From Myxococcales bacterium (lineage in GTDB: Bacteria; Myxococcota_A; Bradymonadia; REDH01), in NCBI GenBank assembly GCA_020633625.1, contig JACKDJ010000007.1, positions 22,501 through 86,500 of the forward strand: a stretch of DNA of 64,000 bases, given 5' to 3'. Below, one piece after another: positions 52,039-60,311 of this stretch (position 1 is its first letter; each line of letters starts with the position of its first letter). Under the pieces are notes generated by a model. It saw only the letters and a list, made by a program, of their open reading frames with translations, was not told where the DNA came from and ran no database searches. Position numbers and translations under genes: made by a program.

Positions 52039-52596
52039 TCAGACCTCAAGGATCTCCTGCTCCTTCTCGGCGAGGAGTGCGTCGACGTGGGCGATCGCCT
52101 TGTCGGTGAGCTCCTGCACCTTGGTCAGGTCGCGCCGGAGGTCATCCTCGGTGAGCTCGCCATCCTTCTGAAGGTCCTTGAGCATGTCGTTGGCGTCGCG
52201 GCGCGCGTTGCGCACGGCGATGCGCGCGTCCTCGGCGATCTTCTTGGCGGCCTTCGCGAGCTCCTGACGCCGCTCGCCGGTGAGCGGCGGGATGGGGAGT
52301 CGGATGATGGTGCCATCGTTGTTCGGAGTCACGCCGAGGTCGGCCTTCATGATGGCCTTCTCGATCGCGCCGAGGAGGGACTTCTCCCATGGGGAGACGG
52401 TGATGAGGCGCGGCTCGGGGATCTTGACGGTCGCGACCTGCGTCACGGGCGTCTGGACCCCGTAGTAGTCGACGGCGACGCCGTCGAGGAGGCTCGCGCT
52501 GGCGCGTCCGGTCCGGATGCGCGCGAAGTCGCGCTTGAGCGAGGCGGCGGCTTTCTCGAAGCGCTCCGCGAGGTCGGCGGCGATCTCTTCGAACAT
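52039..52596 (-). CDS. frr: Ribosome recycling factor
   Basis: RRF, with EF-G, splits the post-termination ribosome. 185 aa, the exact family length. RTGRASASLLDGVAVDYYG (partial), PEPRLITVSPWEKSLLGAIE, LGVTPNNDGTIIRLPIPPLT (partial) and the helical ERRQELAKAAKKIAEDARIAVRN all match. ATG at 52596 has GGAG four bases upstream. In most bacteria pyrH lies between tsf and frr; here the 69-base gap holds no gene. Confidence 0.97.
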   Translation of the reverse strand: MFEEIAADLAERFEKAAASLKRDFARIRTGRASASLLDGVAVDYYGVQTPVTQVATVKIPEPRLITVSPWEKSLLGAIEKAIMKADLGVTPNNDGTIIRLPIPPLTGERRQELAKAAKKIAEDARIAVRNARRDANDMLKDLQKDGELTEDDLRRDLTKVQELTDKAIAHVDALLAEKEQEILEV

Positions 52597-52665
52597 GGGG
52601 CTCCGTCTCGTGTTGGCCGGGCCGCCGCTGAGTCGCGGCGGTCCGGCGGTGTTCGGTCGCTCGGC

Positions 52666-53592
52666 CTAGCGGCGGAGCGTGGCGGCGACCTCGTCGGCGA
52701 GGTTGGAGGCGGCCTTCTCGATGCCGGCGCCGCGCTCGAAGCGCACGAAGCTGTGCATCGTGACGCCGACGCCGGCGCTCTTGGCGGCGCGGTCGAGGAA
52801 CTGCGCGACGGTGACCTCGCCGTCCTTCACGAAGGGCTGGGTCAGGAGGCACATCTCCTTCTTCCACTTGTTGATGCGGCCCTCGATCATCTTGGCGATG
52901 ACCTCGGGGGGCTTGCCACCGGCGTCCTCGTTGGCCTTCTCGGTCTGGACGCGGCGCTCGGCCTCGACGACTTCGGGGTCGAGGTCGGAGTCGCGGACGC
53001 AGGTCGGGTTCATGGCCGCGACGTGCAGGGCGACGTCGCGAGCGGCGTCGGCGATGCTGCCGTCGGCGGGGGCGGCCGTGGTGTTGACGACGGCGAGAAC
53101 GCCGATGCGGCCACCGCCGTGGATGTACGCGGCGATTGCGCCGGGCTCGGCGAGGGCGACGCGCTGGAAGCGGCGCACGGAGATGTTCTCGCCGATGGAG
53201 GCGATCATCTCGCGGCGGACCTGCTCGACGGTGCTGCCGCGGAAGGCGCTGTCACCGAACGCGCCGATGTCGGCGAAGTCGGCGGAGCCGGCGTGGGCCG
53301 CGAGGTCGTCGCAGAACTTCACGAAGTCGTCGTTTCGCGCGACGAAGTCGGTCTCGCAGTTGACCTCGACGAGTGCCGCCGTGCGGCTGTCATCGGAGAG
53401 CCACGCAGAGACGAGGCCTTCGGCGGCGACGCGGTCGGCCTTCTTCTCGGCTTTGGCGATGCCCTTTACGCGGAGGTACTCGACGGCCTTGTCGAGGTCG
53501 CCTTCGGTCTCGGTGAGGGCCTTCTTGCAGTCCATCATGCCGGCGCCAGTCATCTCGCGGAGCTGGCTGACGGCCTTCGCGGTGATCGTCAT
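52666..53592 (-). CDS. tsf: Elongation factor Ts
   Basis: EF-Ts exchanges GDP for GTP on EF-Tu. 308 aa. Start: AVSQLREMTGAGMMDCKKAL (UBA-like N-domain with the TGAGMMDCKKAL signature), VEVNCETDFVARND (the TDFVA motif that contacts EF-Tu), then VALHVAAMNP, PEVIAKMIEGRINKW, LLTQPFVKD and a C-terminal coiled-coil/dimer region. The AGGAGA upstream of the ATG is good. It lies 90 bases after rpsB, with two perfect hairpins between them (53613-53629 and 53630-53653). Confidence 0.97.
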   Translation of the reverse strand: MTITAKAVSQLREMTGAGMMDCKKALTETEGDLDKAVEYLRVKGIAKAEKKADRVAAEGLVSAWLSDDSRTAALVEVNCETDFVARNDDFVKFCDDLAAHAGSADFADIGAFGDSAFRGSTVEQVRREMIASIGENISVRRFQRVALAEPGAIAAYIHGGGRIGVLAVVNTTAAPADGSIADAARDVALHVAAMNPTCVRDSDLDPEVVEAERRVQTEKANEDAGGKPPEVIAKMIEGRINKWKKEMCLLTQPFVKDGEVTVAQFLDRAAKSAGVGVTMHSFVRFERGAGIEKAASNLADEVAATLRR

Positions 53593-53612
53593 GTGGGGTC
53601 TCCTGTTGGGGT

Positions 53613-53653
53613 GCGGCGCGAAGCGCCGCCGCGGCGCCGAGCGTGGCGCCGCG
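53613..53653 (-). repeat. Two adjacent hairpins between rpsB and tsf
   Basis: GCGGCGC-TTC-GCGCCGC (53613-53629) followed by CACC on the minus strand, and CGCGGCGCC-ACGCTC-GGCGCCGCG (53630-53653). The first belongs to the CCGCACC-tailed hairpin family of 42583-42639. In the rpsB-tsf mRNA they could cause partial termination or protect transcript ends. Confidence 0.5.
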
Positions 53654-53682
53654 CGTGAGGGGGCCGGCGAGCAGCGCGGGCG

Positions 53683-54486
<804 letters not shown>

Positions 54487-54595
54487 GGGGACTCCGTGGG
54501 TCGCGTTGTTTGCCGCCGCGGCCGTCATCCCAGCGCGCGAATCCTCGAGGGACACGCGAGCGCGCCGGTCAGGCCGCGTGAGAATTGGAGGCGGC

Positions 54596-54624
54596 TCCGT
54601 AGCACCCCGCGGGTGGCGGATCAA
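54596..54624 (-). promoter_or_regulatory. Possible promoter of rpsB
   Basis: On the minus strand TTGATC (54624-54619), a 17-base spacer and TACGGA (54601-54596), about 110 bases upstream of the ATG. The -10 box is poor but resembles the TACGGT at 40215-40220. The 283-bp gap also holds two copies of GAATCCTAC (around 54673 and 54700). Confidence 0.35.
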
Positions 54625-54769
54625 GGCTTCGGTGCCGGATTCGCGCTGCGGCTCTGGCGATCGCGCCCCACGAATCCTACCACCGCGTGCGGAATCCTAC
54701 GGCCGCTGCTAGGGAGCGCCGGACACTCGTCCGGCCGCGAGGCGGACGCGACTCGACTGCTCGGAGCCC

Positions 54770-56140
54770 ATGTCACGCGACCAAGACCCCGATCACGAGC
54801 CCATCACGGGTCTCGACCAGCTCTCCCAGTGGTTCCGCGACGGGTCGAAGGGCGACGCGCTGCTAGGGGTCGGCACCGAGCACGAGAAGCCGGGCTTCGA
54901 CGCCGCGACCAGCCGGCCACTGAGCTACGAGGGTCCCGAGGGCATCGGAGCGCTACTAGAGCGCATCGCGACGCGCTTCGGCTGGGAGCCCACATTCGAC
55001 GCGAACGGCCAAATCACGGCGCTGCTACGTGACGGAGCCGCGGTCACGCTGGAGCCGGGCGGCCAGCTCGAGCTCTCCGGCCGCGTCACACGAACGGTGT
55101 TCGAGACCCGAGACGAGCTGCGGGCCCACCTGGACGAGGTCGCGGAGATCGGCGCAGAGCTCGGGCAGGTGTGGACCCACCTCGGGAACAATCCGTGGGA
55201 CTCGCCGGAGCAGATCCCGTGGATGCCGAAGTCGCGCTACGGTGTGATGCAGCGGTACCTAGGTCAGCGAGGCCGGTTCGCGCACTGGATGATGAAGACG
55301 ACGTGCACCGTCCAGGCGAACTACGACTACCGCGACGAGGCCGACGCGCTGCGGAAGCTGTCGGTTACGTCGAGGCTCTCACCGCTCGTGACGGCCCTGT
55401 TTGCCGCGACGCCGCGTCGTGGCGGCGAGGACCGCGGCTTCGTCTCTTCGCGGATGGAGATTTGGGAGGAGACTGACCCGGACCGGACCGGGACGCCTCT
55501 GGCGTACCTCGACGAAGACGCGACGTTCGACGACATCGTCCGGTGGGCGATCCAGGTCCCGACGCTGTTCGTCGTCCGTGACGGACGGTACGTAGACATC
55601 GCGGGCACCCGCTTCTCGGACCTGCTCGACGGGCGCGTGCCGGGGGTGGAGCCAACGATGGGCGACTGGGCGCTGCACCTCTCTACGCTGTTCCCAGACG
55701 TGCGGCTCAAGCGCTACATCGAGGTGCGGACCGCGGACGCGGGGCGGCCGGAGCAACTCCTGGCGCTGCCCGCGCTGTGGAAGGGGGTCCTATACGACGA
55801 GCAGGCTCTCGCGCTAGCGAGCGATCTGGTGCGAGTGGACCACGCGGGGCTGGTCGCAGCCGCGGCGGCCGCGGCCCGTGTCGGCTACGACGCGACGATC
55901 GGCGACGCGACGGTCGGCGAGCTCGCGGCGGCGCTGGTTCGGATCGCGGGGGACGGACTTGACCGGCAAGCGGCGGTCGCTGGCGGGCCATCCGAGCGAG
56001 TGTTCCTGGCACCGCTGCTGAGCGACGACGGGCGCCCCGTGGACCTGGCGGCTGGATTCCGTGCGGAGTGGGCGGCGGTCAGCGGTGAGCGGAAGCCGAT
56101 CATTCAGAGCTGGCGCATTGACCGCGGCGCGCGCGGATAG
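54770..56140 (+). CDS. gshA: Glutamate-cysteine ligase, plant/proteobacterial (GCS2-like) type
   Basis: The enzyme joins glutamate and cysteine, the first step of glutathione synthesis. 456 aa. Family signatures: LLGVGTEHEKPGFD, LEPGGQLELSG, WTHLGNNPWDSPEQIPWMPK (partial), RYGVMQRYL, HWMMKTTCTVQANYDY, SSRMEIWEETDPDRTG and HLSTLFPDVRLKRYIEVRTAD (partial), the last giving the substrate-binding Arg. ATG at 54770 has GGAG just upstream. It diverges from rpsB and may share its intergenic promoter region. The thioredoxin system gene trxB lies a few kb downstream, consistent with thiol metabolism. Confidence 0.95.
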   Translation: MSRDQDPDHEPITGLDQLSQWFRDGSKGDALLGVGTEHEKPGFDAATSRPLSYEGPEGIGALLERIATRFGWEPTFDANGQITALLRDGAAVTLEPGGQLELSGRVTRTVFETRDELRAHLDEVAEIGAELGQVWTHLGNNPWDSPEQIPWMPKSRYGVMQRYLGQRGRFAHWMMKTTCTVQANYDYRDEADALRKLSVTSRLSPLVTALFAATPRRGGEDRGFVSSRMEIWEETDPDRTGTPLAYLDEDATFDDIVRWAIQVPTLFVVRDGRYVDIAGTRFSDLLDGRVPGVEPTMGDWALHLSTLFPDVRLKRYIEVRTADAGRPEQLLALPALWKGVLYDEQALALASDLVRVDHAGLVAAAAAAARVGYDATIGDATVGELAAALVRIAGDGLDRQAAVAGGPSERVFLAPLLSDDGRPVDLAAGFRAEWAAVSGERKPIIQSWRIDRGARG

Positions 56141-56586
56141 GTGTGTCACTGTGGCAGCGTCTGCGCCACAGCCCGGATCCCCTGCAAATGCGCACGTTCG
56201 ACGGCCCCACTCGGGCGCGACTGTCGTAAACTCGCCGGCGCGCGACCCGACACACATCATGGAACAGTGACACGCTGACGCATCTCGCGACGGAAGCGCG
56301 GCGCGTCGTGAAGCACTCCCCTCGACCCGCCGAGTTGGACGCCACTCGCGTTCGGGCGCGGACGTCGCGGCGCATCGAGGCGCGAGGCTTTCACCGGAGC
56401 CGACGTCCACTCGGGGCGCGACACCGTTGGCACGCCTGTTGAAAGGAAGTGAGGACAACGACGCGCCGGCACCGAGGAGGGGCTGGCGCGTGGCGCCGCG
56501 CGGCAGCGGCGGCTCGTGCGGGTATGCGCCGGAGGTATGGCGCGGAGCATGAGCTGCTGCCGCCGGCGGTCGTCGCGTTGGCGCGC
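56141..56586. other. 446-bp gene-free stretch with an inverted repeat
   Basis: No convincing ORF on either strand. A terminator-like hairpin lies at 56147-56169, and a 10-bp perfect inverted repeat, GTGTCACTGT (56141-56150) and ACAGTGACAC (56264-56273), frames 113 bases. The rest, 56280-56586, shows no clear structure; it lies between the stops of gshA and the second acyl-CoA dehydrogenase. Confidence 0.5.
56147..56169 (+). terminator. Hairpin after gshA
   Basis: CTGTGGC, nine-base loop, GCCACAG: a 7-bp perfect stem seven bases after the stop codon. No T-run. Confidence 0.45.
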
Positions 56587-57738
56587 TTAGAGCCCCATGA
56601 GCTTCGAGAGGATCTCGCGCATGATCTCCGACGCGCCGCCGCCGATCGGGAGGAGTCGGACGTCGCGGAAGTAGCGCGAGATGAAGGACTCGTCGGAGTA
56701 GCCCATTCCGCCTTGCATCTGTACGCAGGCGTCGGCGGTCCGCTTGGCGACCTCGGCGGCGTAGAGTTTCGCCATCGAGATCTCCTTGGTCGCCCCGGAT
56801 CCCCGCTCCTGGAACAGCTCCGCCGCGTGGTATGTCAGGCGCCGAGCCGCCTCGATCTCGGTCTGCAGGTCGACCATCCGGTGTCGCGTGACCTGGAAAC
56901 CGGTGAGCGGCCGACCGAACGCCTCGCGGTCCTTGCAGTACTGGATGGTGTTGTCGAGCGCGAACTGCGCGCCCGCCACCCCCATTAGGGCACCGACGAG
57001 ACGCTCGCCCTGAAAGTTCGTCATGATGTGCATGAAGCCGTGCCCCTCTTCGCCGAGGAGGTAGCGCTTGGGGATGCGGCATTCGTCGAAGTAGAGGACC
57101 GCGGTGTCGGAGCACTTGTTGCCCATCTTCTTGATCTTCTTAGAGACCGAGAAGCCGGGCGTGTTCGTTGGGAACGTGAACAGACTGACGCCGCCGTGCT
57201 TGCTCTCGCTCGTCCGCGCCGCGAGCGTGATGAAGTCGGCGCGCGTGCCGTTGGTGATCCACATCTTCGAGCCCGAGATGACATAGTCGTCCCCGTCCTT
57301 GCGCGCGACGGTCTTCATCCCGGCGACATCGCTGCCTGCGCCGGGCTCCGACACACCCAGCGCGGCGATCTTCTCCCCACGGAGCGCCGGCATCAGGAAC
57401 TCCTCGATCTGCTCGCGGGTGCCGATCTCCCCGATGATGGGGGTCGCCATGTCGGACTGCACCATCATCGCCATCGGGACGCCCGCCGTGAGGGACCGCG
57501 GGAACTCCTCGCACATCACGACGGTGTACCAGATGTCGCCGCCGGCGCCGCCCATCGACTCTGGATACCTAACCCCGAAGTACCCGAGCTCACCCATCCG
57601 CGTGAAGACCTCCCGCGGGAAGATCTCCTCCTCTTCCCAGGCGTCCGCGTGCGGCGCCAGCTCCGTCTCGACGAAGCGTCGGAACTCGCGGCGGAACATG
57701 ACGTGGGACTCGGTGAACCAACGGTCTTCGGATGCCAT
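56587..57738 (-). CDS. Acyl-CoA dehydrogenase, isovaleryl-CoA dehydrogenase-like
   Basis: 383 aa, the usual length for this family. FAD and substrate motifs: ALGVSEPGAGSDVAGMKT, WITNGTRADFITLAART, YCKDREAFGRPLTGFQ and QMQGGMGYSDESF. The C-terminal position that carries the catalytic Glu in medium-chain enzymes is Gly here (IGGGASEI), whereas Glu245 in FQGERLVGA takes the place of the relocated base of isovaleryl-type enzymes (family knowledge). So branched-chain or long-chain acyl-CoA is the likely substrate. ATG at 57738 is well inside a longer open frame with unlikely residues. A promoter and a perfect palindrome lie directly upstream. The probable job is leucine or fatty-acid breakdown. 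Confidence 0.92.
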   Translation of the reverse strand: MASEDRWFTESHVMFRREFRRFVETELAPHADAWEEEEIFPREVFTRMGELGYFGVRYPESMGGAGGDIWYTVVMCEEFPRSLTAGVPMAMMVQSDMATPIIGEIGTREQIEEFLMPALRGEKIAALGVSEPGAGSDVAGMKTVARKDGDDYVISGSKMWITNGTRADFITLAARTSESKHGGVSLFTFPTNTPGFSVSKKIKKMGNKCSDTAVLYFDECRIPKRYLLGEEGHGFMHIMTNFQGERLVGALMGVAGAQFALDNTIQYCKDREAFGRPLTGFQVTRHRMVDLQTEIEAARRLTYHAAELFQERGSGATKEISMAKLYAAEVAKRTADACVQMQGGMGYSDESFISRYFRDVRLLPIGGGASEIMREILSKLMGL

Positions 57739-57759
57739 CTCGGCTCGTGGGTCAGAGGT

Positions 57760-57779
57760 AAGTGAGCGGACGCTCACTT
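57760..57779 (-). promoter_or_regulatory. Perfect 9-bp palindrome, probable TetR-type operator
   Basis: Arms AAGTGAGCG and CGCTCACTT around a two-base centre, 21 bases upstream of the acyl-CoA dehydrogenase ATG. A possible promoter overlaps it: -35 TTGTGC (57805-57800), 16-base spacer, -10 ATACAA (57783-57778). Such palindromes typically bind TetR-family repressors of acyl-CoA metabolism; no such regulator gene lies in the window. Confidence 0.65.
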
Positions 57780-57866
57780 GTATCTGCGACAACGACCACG
57801 CACAAGGAGTCGACGACGATGCCCCGGCTCTCGAAGTCGCCCGCCGCCGCGCGTACTTCTGCCCTG

Positions 57867-57896
57867 TTGAGGCGCGGCCGCCGACTGAGGTAAGCT
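57867..57896 (+). promoter_or_regulatory. Promoter suggesting a leaderless transcript
   Basis: TTGAGG (57867-57872), 18-base spacer, TAAGCT (57891-57896). Transcription starting seven bases later would begin at or next to the ATG at 57904, and no Shine-Dalgarno is visible between them. Confidence 0.4.
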
Positions 57897-57903
57897 CCCC
57901 GGC

Positions 57904-58383
57904 ATGCCCTGGAACGTCATCGACCCCGAATCGCTCCAAGACGTCGGCTTGTTGTCGGGACTTGGGCCCAACGAGCTCGGGCGAGTCGCCGCGCTACTGT
58001 CGGTGGAGCGTTACCGCCGGAACGACCTGATCGTCGCCGAAGGCGCGCCGAGCGATCGTATCTTCTTCATTCGGCAGGGGTCCGTGCGCGTCTCGCGCTC
58101 GGTCCCGGGCGTCGGCGAGGAGGCGCTCGCCGTACTCGGCGTCGGGTCGTACTTCGGAGAGATGTCTTTGTTTGGCGGTGCGACGACCCGTTCGGCCGAC
58201 GTCTTCGCCGACTCTTCCACTACCGCGTATGTCGCCTACGTCGACGACTTGCGGGCGTTGCTCGAGGCCGACGCGGAGCTCTCGACCAAGTTCCTGTGGG
58301 GCGCCGCGCGGACGCTCGCCGAGCGGCTCCGGGAGGCCAACGCGAAGGTGATGTTCCTGTCTGCCGCCGGCATCTTCTCGTAG
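57904..58383 (+). CDS. Single-domain cyclic-nucleotide-binding protein
   Basis: 159 aa, almost entirely one cyclic-nucleotide-binding beta-roll (residues about 14-135): LIVAEGAPSDRIFFIRQGSV, LGVGSYFGEMSLFGGATTRS and ADVFADSSTTAYVAY. The phosphate-binding cassette reads GEMSLFGGATTRSADV, with Gly-Glu and Arg in the expected places, so cAMP or cGMP binding is plausible. There is no DNA-binding helix-turn-helix or enzyme domain, so it cannot act alone as a Crp-type factor; it probably passes a nucleotide signal to a partner. A helical tail ends FLSAAGIFS. The transcript may be leaderless (promoter at 57867-57896). Confidence 0.85.
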   Translation: MPWNVIDPESLQDVGLLSGLGPNELGRVAALLSVERYRRNDLIVAEGAPSDRIFFIRQGSVRVSRSVPGVGEEALAVLGVGSYFGEMSLFGGATTRSADVFADSSTTAYVAYVDDLRALLEADAELSTKFLWGAARTLAERLREANAKVMFLSAAGIFS

Positions 58384-58421
58384 GCTTGGTCGCTCCTCGG
58401 ACCGGCCTCGGACCGGCGCGG

Positions 58422-58450
58422 TTGACACCCCGAGGGGGGTGCAGACACTG
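58422..58450 (+). promoter_or_regulatory. Probable promoter of trxB
   Basis: Consensus -35 TTGACA (58422-58427), 17-base spacer, -10 ACACTG (58445-58450). The -10 is poor; the start would be about 36 bases before the trxB ATG. Confidence 0.4.
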
Positions 58451-58492
58451 CGGGCACTCGGAAGTCCCCTCCCCTTCTGCGCTCGAGGTCCC

Positions 58493-59431
58493 ATGTCCAA
58501 GCACAGCCACGTCGTCATCATCGGTTCCGGCGCCGCCGGCCTCACCTCGGCGATCTACGCGGCGCGCGCGAACCTCTCCCCGGTCGTCATCACGGGCCAG
58601 CAGCCGGGAGGTCAGCTCACGATCACGACCGACGTGGAGAACTTCCCGGGGTTCCTCCACGGGGTCATGGGTCCAGAGCTCATGGAGATCATGCGCGGCC
58701 AGGCGGAGCGGTTTGGCACGGAGATCATCGACGGATCCGTCGCCGACGTCGATCTCGAGGCCACGCCGAAGCGGCTCACGCTGGACACCGGTGACGTGAT
58801 CACGGCCGACGCGGTCATCGTCGCGACTGGTGCGAAGGCTCGTCTGCTCGACCTCTCCTCAGAAGCGCATCTAATGGGGTACGGCGTGTCTGCGTGCGCG
58901 ACCTGCGACGGCTTCTTCTTCGGAGGCAAGGAGATCGCTGTCGTCGGCGGCGGCGACTCCGCGATGGAGGAGGCGAACTTCCTGACGAAGTTCGCCTCGA
59001 AGGTGACCCTCGTGCACCGGCGCTCGGAGTTCCGGGCGTCGAAGATCATGCAGGACCGGGCGCTCGCGAACCCGAAGGTCGACGTCCTCTACAACAAGGC
59101 GGTCGAGGAGGTGCTGGGCACCCGTGAGAGCGGCGTGACCGGGCTGCGACTCCGCGACACGGAGACCGGCGAGATCAGCGAGTTTCCGACGCAGGGGCTC
59201 TTCTTGGCGATCGGTCACACGCCCAACACGGAGCTATTCCACGGGAAGCTCGACATGGACGCGGACGGCTACCTGATCACGACGCCGGGAACCGCGAAGA
59301 CGCGGATCCCGGGCGTCTTCGCAGTGGGTGACGTTCAGGACCGGGTCTACCGACAGGCGATCACCGCGGCGGGGAGCGGCTGCATGGGGGCGCTCGAGGC
59401 GGAGCGCTGGCTGACCGAGCAGGGCATCTAG
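58493..59431 (+). CDS. trxB: Thioredoxin-disulfide reductase
   Basis: TrxB passes electrons from NADPH through FAD to thioredoxin. 312 aa. ATG at 58493 follows CGAGG. Features in order: IIGSGAAGLTSAIYAARA (FAD-binding GxGxxG-type loop), QPGGQLTITTDVENFPGF, the redox pair Cys135/Cys138 in SACATCDGFFFGG, VVGGGDSAMEEANFLTKFA (NADPH-binding), LVHRRSEFRASKIM and the C-terminal FAD loop PGVFAVGDVQDRVYRQAIT. The length and arrangement are standard. Confidence 0.97.
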   Translation: MSKHSHVVIIGSGAAGLTSAIYAARANLSPVVITGQQPGGQLTITTDVENFPGFLHGVMGPELMEIMRGQAERFGTEIIDGSVADVDLEATPKRLTLDTGDVITADAVIVATGAKARLLDLSSEAHLMGYGVSACATCDGFFFGGKEIAVVGGGDSAMEEANFLTKFASKVTLVHRRSEFRASKIMQDRALANPKVDVLYNKAVEEVLGTRESGVTGLRLRDTETGEISEFPTQGLFLAIGHTPNTELFHGKLDMDADGYLITTPGTAKTRIPGVFAVGDVQDRVYRQAITAAGSGCMGALEAERWLTEQGI

Positions 59432-59482
59432 CCCCTCGGGTAGGCGGCGACTCGTCGGCCGAGCTCGCGCGCGCAGCCCGAG

Positions 59483-60292
59483 TCAGCCAGGCGGTGCGGC
59501 GGGCTGTACGCCGCGCGGCGCGAACAGCACCGCGGCGTTCCGTTGAAGTGGCGCCGCCGGGTCGGTGATCCCGCGCTGCAGGAGCGCCGACACGAGCTTG
59601 GACGGCGCCAGAACGTCGAGCGAGGGTCCGCTTGCCACGGACAGCATCACGCGATCGCGGATGGCGACGCCGTATCGGGCGATGAGGTCTGCTGCCCCAT
59701 CGACTCCGAGCCCCGCTGGAGAGGCGTCGAGCACCGGGTACGCGCCAGCCTCGAGCGCGACACGCACGTTCGTGTAGTCGCAGCCAACGACAACGACAGC
59801 GGCCGGCCGTGCGCCGCACTGCGCGATTGCCTCGAGCGCACTGCCGGCCGCCACGCTGCCGGGTGGCAGCCGAACGAGCAGAGGGACGTCGGCGACCTCG
59901 GCGAGCCGTGCGTGGGCGGCGAGCGTGGAGCGGCCGCGGCCGCCCGACACCTCGACCGGCCCGACGGCGACGAGCGCGGGGGCGACCGCGACCTCGAGTT
60001 GACGCCAGACCTCGGAGTGTTCGCGCGCCGGTGCGCGACCCTCGGGGATTCCGAGACAGAGCCCGACGGCGCGGTGTGGCTCGCGCCGGACGCGAGCCGC
60101 ACCGGTGGCGAGGGCGTCACCGACGGCGGCAGCGAGAGCGGCCGGCGTCGCGGAACGACCCGCGGGGCTGACGGCGCCGACCCAGCGCCGCAGGCCGAAG
60201 TACTCGAGGTTTTCGAGGTCCAGGTCGGCGCGGACGCTGAGGTCGACGCACGGGTCGAAGAGCCCGAGGTCGTCGGGCGCGGCGGCGGTCAC
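59483..60292 (-). CDS. TatD/COG1099-like TIM-barrel protein without metal ligands
   Basis: 269 aa. The pattern follows the archaeal-type TatD-like hydrolases: FDPCVDLSVRADLDLENLEYF (partial) where those have DxHxH, then VAVGPVEVSGG, LAEVADVPLLVRLPP, ALEAGAYPVLDASPAGLG, AADLIARYGVAIRDRVMLS and SLDVLAPSKLVSALLQRGI. All the His ligands expected at DxHxH, PVLVH and the later IDH position are replaced (VDLS, LLVR, GCDY), so the barrel is likely inactive or uses another mechanism. GTG at 60292 is taken as the start, 20 bases after the stop of the Cys-rich lipoprotein gene, with which it is probably co-transcribed. The family call is moderate. Confidence 0.6.
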   Translation of the reverse strand: MTAAAPDDLGLFDPCVDLSVRADLDLENLEYFGLRRWVGAVSPAGRSATPAALAAAVGDALATGAARVRREPHRAVGLCLGIPEGRAPAREHSEVWRQLEVAVAPALVAVGPVEVSGGRGRSTLAAHARLAEVADVPLLVRLPPGSVAAGSALEAIAQCGARPAAVVVVGCDYTNVRVALEAGAYPVLDASPAGLGVDGAADLIARYGVAIRDRVMLSVASGPSLDVLAPSKLVSALLQRGITDPAAPLQRNAAVLFAPRGVQPAAPPG

Positions 60293-60311
60293 GTAGGCGC
60301 CGCCGTCACTG

